DNA from: Luteolibacter pohnpeiensis
GTDB lineage: Bacteria; Verrucomicrobiota; Verrucomicrobiia; Verrucomicrobiales; Akkermansiaceae
NCBI RefSeq assembly: GCF_016595435.1
Contig: NZ_JAENIJ010000005.1
Coordinates: 124,001 to 188,000, forward strand
Length of the DNA stretch: 64,000 nt
Reading direction: 5' to 3'
Positions 19,064 through 27,265 of the stretch are shown piece by piece; position 1 is the first letter of the stretch, and each line of letters begins with the position of its first letter. The notes under the pieces are model-generated. The model was not told where the DNA came from. It saw nothing but the letters and a program-made list of their open reading frames with translations, and searched no databases. Position numbers and translations under genes: made by a program.

Positions 19064-19852
19064 TTATCCGTTTAAATTGCGGTATCCATCGGAAAGGTCC
19101 AGCTTTCCTTCAATTTCTGCACGGAGTGAATCAAAAACGATCTGAGCACCAGCTCCTTCTTCCAGCACCCCGATGGGCAAGCCGCGTGCGCTGGCGCGGA
19201 CGAAGAGCGAGTCGCGTGGGATTTGGGTTTTTAATACCATTTCCTGCGGGAGAAGCTCGCGGAGTGCCATGGCCGCTTCGCGACTTTCTGCCAGATCATT
19301 CTGCACCATGGTCAGGCAAACTCCTAGCACGGTCAGGTGAGGGTTCATCACGCGGAGTCGATTGAGTCCCTCCAACAGTTTGGGCACGGATCGAATGCCG
19401 AGCGGTTCCGCTTGCTGGGGAACGAGAATCGCATCGCTGGATGCAATGATGTCTCCGGAAACGCCGAACAAACCCGCTGCGGTATCGATCAGGCATAGGT
19501 CGAATCCACGCAGGGCGGCATTTCTCATGAAAGCACGAACGCGGGCGAGGTGGGTTCCCATGCCGCCGCCGGCTTCGTAGTCGCTAGCCTGTCCGCTGGC
19601 AACGAGGGAAAAGGTTTCGAGGCGGGTCGGAACGACCAGGCGATCCAATGGAATTCCGGGATCCGCCAGGAAGTCGTAGAACCCAGTGAGAAGCCGGGAT
19701 TGTCTGGTAAGAGAAAGTCCTACCGAGCCTTGTGGATCGGCATCCACGAGCAAGGTTCTGACGCCTACGCGGGCAAATGCGTGGGCGAGATTGATGGAGA
19801 GGGTAGTCTTACCCACGCCGCCTTTTTGGCTTGAGATCGCAATACTAATCAC
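19064..19852 (-). CDS. ParA/MinD-family ATPase
   Basis: A 262-residue protein with the deviant Walker A motif KGGVGKTT at residues 10-17, switch I DADPQGSVG, and DLCLIDTAAG as the Walker B region. It is full length for chromosomal ParA-like ATPases that position cargo on the nucleoid or at poles. No ParB gene or parS-like site is visible nearby, so plain chromosome segregation is not indicated. The next gene, with zero bases between, encodes a roadblock-like protein. Together they may form an NTPase/partner pair. The divergent neighbour is a lipoprotein gene. Confidence 0.88.
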   Translation of the reverse strand: MISIAISSQKGGVGKTTLSINLAHAFARVGVRTLLVDADPQGSVGLSLTRQSRLLTGFYDFLADPGIPLDRLVVPTRLETFSLVASGQASDYEAGGGMGTHLARVRAFMRNAALRGFDLCLIDTAAGLFGVSGDIIASSDAILVPQQAEPLGIRSVPKLLEGLNRLRVMNPHLTVLGVCLTMVQNDLAESREAAMALRELLPQEMVLKTQIPRDSLFVRASARGLPIGVLEEGAGAQIVFDSLRAEIEGKLDLSDGYRNLNG

Positions 19853-19969
19853 ACTGAGTCGGGAACGCTGGCGAAAGGGTAGCTTCGGCTTGTCACATCG
19901 GAAGTCTTTTCTTTAGATGCAAGTTGTTCCGGAGAACGAAAAACCCCTCGAGCGCCGGATCTAGAAAGC

Positions 19970-22144
19970 ATGAAACTACCTTTCCGCCTCGATTCAGTCT
20001 TCATCAAATTCCTCACCTGCATCGCAGCCTGCTCAGTTCTCGGCGCATGCAAACAAAAACAAGCAGCGGCCAAGTCAGCAACGGCCGTCGAATTACCCGC
20101 TGAACTGCAGCAAAACCTGATCGGCTCTCTTCCCGGGCCGGTCTACCAAAGCCAGCAGAATTCGCCGATTCACTGGCAACCATGGACCGAAGCAACCTTT
20201 GATCTCGCGGCTCGATCCAATCGTTTGTTGATGGTGATGATTGCGATGCCTCAGCAGCCGCATTTCCAGAAAGTTCTGGAAGCACTTTCGGAGGATCCGG
20301 GCATCGTGGAGAAGATCAATCAGAACTACGTGCCGGTGCTCGTCGATGCGGATGCGGCGCGTGAGATGGGTTTGGTATTGATCGATTTCTGGGCGGAATT
20401 GCACCAGCCGGCGAGCATGCCATTCTGTGTTTGGCTCACCAAAGACCGGAATCCGGTGACCTTCCTTGCTCCTAATGGCCAGTCGGCACAAGTGATTCGT
20501 GATCAATTTGGCCAGACCAATTCGGTGATCGAGGAAATGTGGGAGCACGATCAGAATTACGTTTATCAGAATAGTGCGCTGAATTCGGAGCAACGGGCCG
20601 AGCGGATGCTGAAACGTTGGAAGAGTATCGAATACAGCGGCACCCCTGAGGAGGATGCCTTGAAGTCGGTCCGGGCTTTGGTTTCATTGTATGACCCGGT
20701 TTCACGAACACTCGACGATGCCGGCGGGCTTTTCCCGGCCAGTGCCATCGATCTTTTCGCCGGGGTCAGTCTCGGCGTCGGGATTCCTGATTCGACTCGC
20801 AAACCAGCCAAAGAAGCGTTGGAGGAATTGTTGAAAGATCTGCTTCCGAGTCCGATGTTTGACCCGCTGGACGGCGGGATCTTCAGCGGTCGCCAGCGTT
20901 CCTGGATGTTGCCATCGTTTACGAAGGATTGCCAGACCCAGGCAAAATCAGCCATCGCACTCATCCATGCTTATGAGGCGACTGGCAATCAGGGAGCGTT
21001 GGAGAAAGCTCTTGCGGCCATCGCATTTGCCGAAAAATACGACCAAACCCCCGACGGGATGTTTGCATTTGGCATGAGCGCTCCATCCAAAACGGAGGAC
21101 TGGCTTTGGACCGTCGACGATGTCGAAAAAGCACTTCCAGCCCAAGATGCCGCTTGGTGGATCGCCATCACGGGCATGAAAAAACTCGGAAACCTGCCCA
21201 GCGAGATTGATGTGAAACGCCAGTTTTTCCGTTGTAACTCACTTGGCATGCAGGAGTCGTTGGCAAAAACGGCAAAGCGTCTGAAAGTGCCAGTGGAAGA
21301 ATTGCGGGCCAGTTTCGAAAAATCCCGGAAAGTCCTGCTGGATCTGAGAAATGCGCGGGTAGGGGAATCGGTCGATCAAACTCCGCATGCCGGTGCGGTA
21401 TTCCGCATGGTTTCAGCCTATGCGGCAGCCTTTGGCGCGACCGGTGATGAGACTTATCGGAAAAAGGCCATCGAGCTGCTCACAAAAGCAAAGGCTGAGT
21501 TTCAGGATGGTCCGCGCCTGTTGGCGTATCATGCGGATGCTCCGGAATCGGTGAATGGAGCCAGGGCGTTTGTTTACGGCATCGCCATCCAGGCGGCATA
21601 CGATGTGGAAGCCATCACGAACGATGACTCATGGTTGCTGTGGGCGGACGATCTGGTCTCCACGGCGATGGAGCTTTTTGTCACCGACGACTACATCAAG
21701 GAATGTTCCGATCGCGCGGAAATCATGCACGTCGCGGTGGCGGATCAGGCCATGCTGTTCGACGACTCGACCGCCGGTCTGTTTTCATTGGTCGAATGCC
21801 TGGCCGATGCTCAAGGACGGCCGCTGCCTCCCGGATTTTCAAAACACGCGGGCCGGTATCCGCTCAGTGCCATTCAAAATCCGATGCTCTACACCAACGT
21901 CACCCAAGCGACCCTGATTCGCGAATTTGGCCCGGTTGTCGTCCAGTCAGAGGATGCCCCGAAGGAATTACAGCTTGCAGTCGAGCGTTTGCCACTGAGG
22001 GTTATTCCTCGGAAAACGGCGGATTCCAAAGATGAAGTTCCGCCGGGCTCCATCAAAATAGTTTACGCAGATGGAGGCAGCAAGGTTGCAACCACAGCGG
22101 AAGCCGTTAAAGAAGCGGTGCTGCCTAGCACTGCAATTCCTTGA
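19970..22144 (+). CDS. Lipoprotein related to thioredoxin-domain DUF255/COG1331 proteins, lacking the CxxC
   Basis: A 724-residue protein with a lipobox LGAC and lipid-modified Cys27, so probably membrane-anchored. Residues ~60-160 keep the thioredoxin-like lead of COG1331 proteins (NSPIHWQPWTEATFDLA, then a strand). The active-site region normally reading CHWCHVM is MIAMPQQPHFQK (about 90-101), with no cysteines. The remaining ~550 residues are helical repeats with Trp/Gly motifs typical of six-hairpin (alpha/alpha) barrels, as in the C-terminal half of that family. Disulfide chemistry is therefore unlikely, and the function is unknown. It is followed after 38 bases by another secreted-protein gene. 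Confidence 0.68.
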   Translation: MKLPFRLDSVFIKFLTCIAACSVLGACKQKQAAAKSATAVELPAELQQNLIGSLPGPVYQSQQNSPIHWQPWTEATFDLAARSNRLLMVMIAMPQQPHFQKVLEALSEDPGIVEKINQNYVPVLVDADAAREMGLVLIDFWAELHQPASMPFCVWLTKDRNPVTFLAPNGQSAQVIRDQFGQTNSVIEEMWEHDQNYVYQNSALNSEQRAERMLKRWKSIEYSGTPEEDALKSVRALVSLYDPVSRTLDDAGGLFPASAIDLFAGVSLGVGIPDSTRKPAKEALEELLKDLLPSPMFDPLDGGIFSGRQRSWMLPSFTKDCQTQAKSAIALIHAYEATGNQGALEKALAAIAFAEKYDQTPDGMFAFGMSAPSKTEDWLWTVDDVEKALPAQDAAWWIAITGMKKLGNLPSEIDVKRQFFRCNSLGMQESLAKTAKRLKVPVEELRASFEKSRKVLLDLRNARVGESVDQTPHAGAVFRMVSAYAAAFGATGDETYRKKAIELLTKAKAEFQDGPRLLAYHADAPESVNGARAFVYGIAIQAAYDVEAITNDDSWLLWADDLVSTAMELFVTDDYIKECSDRAEIMHVAVADQAMLFDDSTAGLFSLVECLADAQGRPLPPGFSKHAGRYPLSAIQNPMLYTNVTQATLIREFGPVVVQSEDAPKELQLAVERLPLRVIPRKTADSKDEVPPGSIKIVYADGGSKVATTAEAVKEAVLPSTAIP

Positions 22145-22182
22145 AAAATTCCCAAAAACTCGAGTAAACACCTTTCCAGTTC

Positions 22183-23250
22183 ATGAAAATCCAACTCATT
22201 CCGACGCTCTTTACCATAGCAGCCCTCACCATTTCAGCTCATGCGGATGTCTTCGTCATGAAAAATGGCACCAAGGTGGAAGGAACACTTTTGCGTGAGG
22301 AAGGTGACACCTATGTGGTCGAAGTCTATGTAACCAAGACGATTAAAGATCAAAAGCGCATCGCCAAAGCGGATGTAGCGAGCGTGCAAAAGGATCGCCC
22401 GGACGAGAAAGCATTTGAGGAAGTCAAATCCTTGGTTCCGACTCCGGATCTGCTGCCTCCTGAGGAATACAAGCAACGCATTTCCTTGCTGGAAATTTTC
22501 ATCAAACAATATCCGGACACATCGCTGGCTGCAAAAGCCAAAGGGATGATCAGCACGCTGAAATCCGAGCTCGATACCATCACCGCAGGCGGAATGAAGG
22601 TCGATGGCAAGTTGCTGACTCCTGCCGAATACCGTGCCAATGCCTATGAAATTGATGCCCGGGTGCTGGAAGCAAAAATCCGCAGCGCTGCCGAGCGTAA
22701 CGATTACCCAGGTGCGCTGGAACCATTCGTAACCCTTCAAAATGATTTCGATGCATCGGCAACTTATAAAGAAGTGGCGCCATATGTCCGGAAAGTCATG
22801 GAAACCTACCGCACGAAAGTTTCCCAGCTTGCTGCAAGCGTGGACGCCCGTGCAGCCCAACAAAAGAAGGGCCTCGCCAGCATGAATTCCGCAGATCGCG
22901 CCAACTCTGAACGCGCAATCGCTGATGAAATGACCCGTTCGCAAAAATTGTTTCAGCGCGAGAAGGCGATGAAAAAGACCTGGGTGACCCCTTCGATCAA
23001 TAACAAGAGCGTGTTGCAAGACATCGTCCGCACTGCCGACAAGGAACTCGCCACGATCGATCGCAAGAGCAAGGCACTCAAAATCGATGCCGGTGACGCT
23101 TATCGCAAAGCTTGGGATTTGATCCAAAAGACCGATTCCGATCCGAAAGAAGTGAAAGCGGCGGTTTCGACCGTCCGCGGCGCCCGCATTCCAGATCGCT
23201 ACATCAAGTATTTGGAAGAAGCCGCCAAGCAGCACAACTACGACGTTTGA
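22183..23250 (+). CDS. Secreted helical protein of unknown function (PTPDL motif)
   Basis: A 355-residue protein with a signal peptide cleaved after AHA near residue 21. A short beta region follows, DVFVMKNGTKVEGTLL, resembling a small SH3/Sm-like barrel seen at the start of several verrucomicrobial secreted proteins. The sequence VPTPDLLPPEEYKQR comes next. I recall a PTPDL family label used for such proteins but cannot confirm it here. The rest is mainly helical and rich in Lys, Ala and Glu. It probably forms a unit with the lipoprotein gene upstream (38-base gap). No enzymatic motif is visible. Confidence 0.7.
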   Translation: MKIQLIPTLFTIAALTISAHADVFVMKNGTKVEGTLLREEGDTYVVEVYVTKTIKDQKRIAKADVASVQKDRPDEKAFEEVKSLVPTPDLLPPEEYKQRISLLEIFIKQYPDTSLAAKAKGMISTLKSELDTITAGGMKVDGKLLTPAEYRANAYEIDARVLEAKIRSAAERNDYPGALEPFVTLQNDFDASATYKEVAPYVRKVMETYRTKVSQLAASVDARAAQQKKGLASMNSADRANSERAIADEMTRSQKLFQREKAMKKTWVTPSINNKSVLQDIVRTADKELATIDRKSKALKIDAGDAYRKAWDLIQKTDSDPKEVKAAVSTVRGARIPDRYIKYLEEAAKQHNYDV

Positions 23251-23286
23251 GAAACGCCCGAAGTTCCCGATTTTCTATCCCCAATA

Positions 23287-23880
23287 ATGTCAGTAGACCG
23301 TCAAGCCACCCGCACGCGCAAAACCGCAGAGACCGATATTGAGCTATCGATCGACCTGGACGGTAGCGGCAATTCTTCGATCGAGACCGGAGTTCCGTTC
23401 TTCGATCACATGCTCACGGCGTTTTCGAAACATGGGTTGTTCGACCTGAAGTTGAAAACGGTGGGTGACCTTGAGGTGGATTCGCACCACACGATCGAAG
23501 ACACCGGGATTGCCCTCGGTGAGTGCATGAAGGAAGCGCTGGGGACGAAAGAGGGGATTCGCCGTTTTGGCAGTTCCTATCTTCCGATGGATGAAACGCT
23601 GGCGAGGGTGGTCGTGGATCTTAGCAATCGGCCCTATCTTGAGTTCCGTGCACCTGCCGGAACTCCTGATGCGCCGAACATGCGATTCACGTTGGTCGAG
23701 GAATTTTGTCGCGCCTTGGCTTCCAACCTGCGGGCGAACATCCACGTCGAGCTGCTTTACGGTCGGGATGGTCACCACATTGCAGAAGCCATTTTCAAGG
23801 GCCTCGGCCGGGCTTTGCGCGAGGCTTGCGAAATCGATCCACGCGTCAAAGGAATCCCCAGCACGAAGGAGGCGCTGTGA
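23287..23880 (+). CDS. hisB: Imidazoleglycerol-phosphate dehydratase
   Basis: A 197-residue enzyme for the sixth step of histidine synthesis, dehydrating imidazole-glycerol phosphate. Metal-binding histidine motifs are FFDHMLTAFSKHG, DSHHTIEDTGIALGE and DGHHIAEAIFKGLG. It is the monofunctional form with no phosphatase domain fused. It overlaps the hisH start by 4 bases, which suggests translational coupling. Confidence 0.97.
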   Translation: MSVDRQATRTRKTAETDIELSIDLDGSGNSSIETGVPFFDHMLTAFSKHGLFDLKLKTVGDLEVDSHHTIEDTGIALGECMKEALGTKEGIRRFGSSYLPMDETLARVVVDLSNRPYLEFRAPAGTPDAPNMRFTLVEEFCRALASNLRANIHVELLYGRDGHHIAEAIFKGLGRALREACEIDPRVKGIPSTKEAL

Positions 23881-24527
23881 AAATCGCGCTGATTGATTAC
23901 GGAGCTGGAAATCTGCGCAGTGTTGCCAACGCGCTGCGCGAAATTGGAGCCGATCCCACCATCGCATCCGGCCCGCAAGATCTGGAGGGAGCGACCCACC
24001 TGATTCTTCCCGGCGTGGGCTCATTTGGCGATTGCATGTCGGAACTGACCAAGCGTGGCTTGGTTGAACCGATCCGGGAGTGGGTCAAACAAGGGCGTCC
24101 TTACCTCGGGATTTGCCTGGGTTACCAGATTCTGTTCGATTCGAGCGAAGAATCGCCGGGTGTTAGCGGCCTGGGACTTTTCCGTGGTGCAGTTCGCCGG
24201 TTCAAGGAGGTCGATTCCTTGAAAATTCCCCACATGGGCTGGAATTCCGTCATCCCGACCCATCCAGAACAGGAACTCTGGTCAGAGTTGGGGGCGGAGC
24301 CATTTTTCTACTACGTCCACTCCTTCTTTCCCGTGCCGGATGATCCATCGGTGATCGCCGCGCAGACTGAATATGGCGCAGACCGATTTGCTGCGGCGAT
24401 CGGGCAAGACAAATTGTTTGCCTGCCAATATCACCCGGAAAAAAGTCAGGATGCAGGACTGCGCTTGATTCGGAATTTCCTGATCTTCACTGAAAAAGAT
24501 CTGGAGCTTGCTGCTACGGCTCCATAA
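23877..24527 (+). CDS. hisH: Imidazole glycerol phosphate synthase, glutamine amidotransferase subunit
   Basis: A 216-residue class I glutaminase that feeds ammonia to HisF. The GTG at 23877-23879 overlaps the hisB stop and is preceded by AAGGAGG, which decides the start; the frame is open further upstream inside hisB but that is antedated by this site. The nucleophile is Cys80 in GICLGYQ, and the His/Glu pair is in CQYHPEKSQ. hisF is not in the window; hisC lies 4 kb away on the other strand, so the pathway genes are dispersed. Confidence 0.96.
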   Translation: MKIALIDYGAGNLRSVANALREIGADPTIASGPQDLEGATHLILPGVGSFGDCMSELTKRGLVEPIREWVKQGRPYLGICLGYQILFDSSEESPGVSGLGLFRGAVRRFKEVDSLKIPHMGWNSVIPTHPEQELWSELGAEPFFYYVHSFFPVPDDPSVIAAQTEYGADRFAAAIGQDKLFACQYHPEKSQDAGLRLIRNFLIFTEKDLELAATAP

Positions 24528-24534
24528 TCGGATG

Positions 24535-24561
24535 GTGATTCGTTCATAACGATTCACTTTT
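24535..24561 (+). terminator. Probable terminator after hisH
   Basis: GTGATTCGT (24535-24543) pairs with ACGATTCAC (24549-24557), 8 of 9 positions, around a short loop, followed by four T. It lies 8 bases after the hisH stop and before rplI. Confidence 0.55.
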
Positions 24562-24646
24562 AAGCAAGCGGGACTTTTGTAGCATTCTTCTTGACTCAAT
24601 CCGCCAACTTGAGCAAAACCCCGCCCCCAAACGTATTTTACTTCCC

Positions 24647-25120
24647 ATGGCCACCGCCCAAGTCATTCTCAAAGAAAAAATCGAAGGTCTCGGTGCTGAA
24701 GCCGATGTTGTCAAAGTTCGCGCCGGTTACGCACGTAACTTCCTGATTCCACAAGGCAAAGCTTTCGAAGCAACCAAATCGAACCTTCGTCACGTAGAAG
24801 CTTTGAAGGCAGAGCGTGCTCGCCGTGAGGGTGAAGAGCTGCTCGCTGCTCAAGAACTCGCGACCAAGATTTCCAAGCTCAAGCCGAAGTTCACCCTTTC
24901 CACAGGTCAAGGCGGCAAAGCATTCGGCTCTGTTACCAGCATCGACATTCACAAAGAACTCGAAGCTGCTGGTATCAACATCGATCGCCACGCGATTGAG
25001 CTCGATAAGCCAGTCAAGAAGTCCGGCAAAACCGAAGTTTCCATCCGCCTGCACCCACAAGTAGCAGCCACCCTCACCATCAGCGTCGACGCTGGCGATG
25101 TGGAAGAGACTGAAGGCTAA
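24647..25120 (+). CDS. rplI: 50S ribosomal protein L9
   Basis: A 157-residue L9. The N-terminal rRNA-binding domain shows EKIEGLGAEADVVKVRAG followed by ARNFLIPQGKA. The long connecting helix (about 45-80) is rich in Ala, Glu and Arg, and the C-terminal domain ends with repeated strands around ATLTISVDAGDV. Codon use is more biased than in neighbours, as expected of a highly expressed gene. It stands alone here, between hisH and its own terminator, rather than in the rpsF-ssb-rpsR-rplI operon of other bacteria. Confidence 0.97.
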   Translation: MATAQVILKEKIEGLGAEADVVKVRAGYARNFLIPQGKAFEATKSNLRHVEALKAERARREGEELLAAQELATKISKLKPKFTLSTGQGGKAFGSVTSIDIHKELEAAGINIDRHAIELDKPVKKSGKTEVSIRLHPQVAATLTISVDAGDVEETEG

Positions 25121-25143
25121 TCTACCTGTCCAAGTTTTTTCAA

Positions 25144-25179
25144 AAACCCGGCAGTGCTAAGCACTGTTCGGGTTTTTTT
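25144..25179 (+). terminator. Intrinsic terminator of rplI
   Basis: AAACCCG (25144-25150) pairs with CGGGTTT (25169-25175). An inner AGTGC/GCACT stem is separated by a small internal bulge, with loop TAA, and the run of seven T is at 25173-25179. Confidence 0.92.
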
Positions 25180-25205
25180 GTAATCGGATGATAAGAATTT
25201 CTTGC

Positions 25206-25901
25206 TCAGCCGAGGATTTCATTCACCCAGGCGGGAACCAATTGGGTTGCCGGGCCGAGACGTGATTCCTGGAATGAATCGCTGGTTTGGCTCGGATCCA
25301 GATTGAGTTCGAGGGTTCTCGCTCCTGCATGGCTGGCCAGTGAAACAAATCCGGCAGCAGGGTAAACATTGCCGGAGGTGCCGATGGAAACGAACCAATC
25401 CGCAGCGCGAAGTGCGGATGAGATTTCCTCCAGATGGAATGGCATCTCACCAAACCAAACGATGTGAGGGCGCAATGTCCCGATGTTTCCACAAGCTTGG
25501 CATTTCGAGCTCGTGGATGTTTCCGCAAGCAATGGGGCCACATTGCCGCAAGTGGTGCAGCGGGATTTCAGCAATTCACCGTGAAGATGGAGTAGATTTT
25601 CTGAGCCTGCGCGCTCGTGTAAATCGTCGATGTTTTGGGTGATCAACAACACATGGGCGGCACTTTCCTTTTCCAAGCGGGCGAGCGCAAGATGAGCGGC
25701 ATTTGGCTGGATGGCTGGATCTAACAGCTTTGCCCGCCGCTGATTGTAGAATCGGTGAACCAACTCGGGGTTAGCTTCGAAGGCTTCTGGCGTTGCCACA
25801 TCCTCGACCCGGTGACCTTCCCAGAGGCCGTCCGGACCGCGGAATACCGGAACTCCGGATTCTGCTGAGATGCCCGCGCCGGTGAGGATGACTATGTTCA
25901 T
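25206..25901 (-). CDS. cobB: NAD-dependent protein deacylase, sirtuin family
   Basis: A 231-residue class III sirtuin that removes acyl groups from lysine using NAD. Motifs are GAGISAESGVPVFRG (residues 8-22), TQNIDDLHERAG, catalytic His in HLHGE, and a zinc ribbon with CTTCG and CQACG. Its ATG overlaps the mnmE stop (ATGA), so the two are translationally coupled. Whether it deacetylates or desuccinylates cannot be told securely. Confidence 0.93.
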   Translation of the reverse strand: MNIVILTGAGISAESGVPVFRGPDGLWEGHRVEDVATPEAFEANPELVHRFYNQRRAKLLDPAIQPNAAHLALARLEKESAAHVLLITQNIDDLHERAGSENLLHLHGELLKSRCTTCGNVAPLLAETSTSSKCQACGNIGTLRPHIVWFGEMPFHLEEISSALRAADWFVSIGTSGNVYPAAGFVSLASHAGARTLELNLDPSQTSDSFQESRLGPATQLVPAWVNEILG

Positions 25902-27253
25902 TTGCCGATGCAGAAGCTGCTGAAAATGACACCTAACAGATCTTCTGTGTCGACCCGGCCGGGAATTTCGCCCAAGGCGTCGAGCGCTTCACGCAGGTCA
26001 ATGGCGGCGAGTTCAGGATCGGCTCCTTCGTTTTCGATCAAATCCAGGGCGGCGATCAGGCTGTTACGAGCGGTTTGCAAACTGGCTTGGTGGCGTGCGT
26101 TGATCGCCACCGAATGTTCGCCCCAATCGGCTTCATTGAAGTGAAGCGCATCGCGAATGGCTGCCGATAATTCATCAAAGCCGCTGCCAGTGGAGCAAGA
26201 GAGTCGGACTGCCTCAACTCCACTCCAGCTTTCGTTTTCTCCAAGGTCTGTTTTGTTCAGCACCAGCAGCTTCTTCGCCTCAGTGTGGGGAAGAACTGCC
26301 TTGCTGGGTTTGGGTTGGCTGGCGTCGTAGATTTCTAGTAGCAGGTCCGCTGATTCGATCTGCCTCACGGTGCGTTGAATGCCCTCTGCTTCGATTTGAT
26401 CACCAGCTTCCCGAACTCCGGCGGTGTCGATCAGGCGCAGTGGCAGTCCATGCAGGTTGACGATTTCTTCGATGGTGTCGCGCGTCGTGCCAGCAACATC
26501 GGAAACGATGGCGCGATCGAAGCCGAGCAGTCGATTCAGCAAGCTGGATTTTCCGACATTGGGTTCGCCGAAAATGACCGTGCGAACCCCTTCGCGCAGG
26601 ACCCGGCCTTGATCCGCAGTCGCAAGTAGCGAGCGGACCGTGTCCAACACACTCCGGATGCGGGAGATGAGAAGTTGGCCCGTTTGCGGGTCGATGTCTT
26701 CTTCCGGGAAATCGATCCAGGCTTCCAGATGCGCGAGTGTTTCAAGGAGTTGGTCGCGAGCTTCCGTAGTGCGTTTGCCAAGAGTGCCTTCAAGTTGAGA
26801 TCGGGCAGCGCGCATGGACAGACGGGTTTGGGCGGAAATCAAATCCATGATGCCCTCCGCCTGAGTCAGATCGAGTTTGCCATTGATAAAAGCGCGCTGG
26901 GTGAATTCACCCGGACCCGCCGGAATTGCCCCGCATTCAAGAAATCTGCCTAGAACCTCACGCGTTACCAACATTCCGCCGTGGCCGGTAAATTCGACAC
27001 AATCTTCACCCGTGAAACTGTGCGGTGCGTGGAAAACGGTAATCAATCCGTCATCGATTGCATTCTGCTGCTCATCAAAAATCCGGCAATGGCGGACGGT
27101 GCGGGGCAGGAGAGCCGCCGCTTTACCACGAGTCGCGCGATCCGCGATCTGAATCGCACGCGGCCCGGAGAGTCGGATCATCGATACTGCGCCGGTTCCA
27201 GAGGGTGAAGCGACGGCCGCAATGGTACTGCGGTTTTCAGAAAGTGGTTGCAT
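25898..27253 (-). CDS. mnmE: tRNA modification GTPase MnmE
   Basis: A 451-residue GTPase that works with MnmG to make the 5-carboxymethylaminomethyl modification at wobble U34 of tRNAs. The N-terminal tetrahydrofolate-binding domain carries GEFTQRAFINGKLDL. The G domain starts with GEPNVGKS (229-236), followed by DVAGTTRDT, DTAG and NKTD. The C-terminus is CIGK, the conserved end with the catalytic Cys448. It is followed by cobB with a 4-base overlap. Confidence 0.97.
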   Translation of the reverse strand: MQPLSENRSTIAAVASPSGTGAVSMIRLSGPRAIQIADRATRGKAAALLPRTVRHCRIFDEQQNAIDDGLITVFHAPHSFTGEDCVEFTGHGGMLVTREVLGRFLECGAIPAGPGEFTQRAFINGKLDLTQAEGIMDLISAQTRLSMRAARSQLEGTLGKRTTEARDQLLETLAHLEAWIDFPEEDIDPQTGQLLISRIRSVLDTVRSLLATADQGRVLREGVRTVIFGEPNVGKSSLLNRLLGFDRAIVSDVAGTTRDTIEEIVNLHGLPLRLIDTAGVREAGDQIEAEGIQRTVRQIESADLLLEIYDASQPKPSKAVLPHTEAKKLLVLNKTDLGENESWSGVEAVRLSCSTGSGFDELSAAIRDALHFNEADWGEHSVAINARHQASLQTARNSLIAALDLIENEGADPELAAIDLREALDALGEIPGRVDTEDLLGVIFSSFCIGK

Positions 27254-27265
27254 GCAAGGTGGAGA

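Noticed and set aside
19064-19852. ParA as a chromosome segregation protein
   Set aside because: No parB gene or parS-like 16-bp repeat is visible in the window, so a segregation role cannot be supported.
22234-23235. A 333-codon minus-strand open frame
   Set aside because: Antisense to the secreted PTPDL-type protein, which has a clear signal peptide and start spacing.
24590-24640. TTGACT-like -35 element upstream of rplI
   Set aside because: No acceptable -10 at 16-18 bases; reporting a promoter would be a guess.
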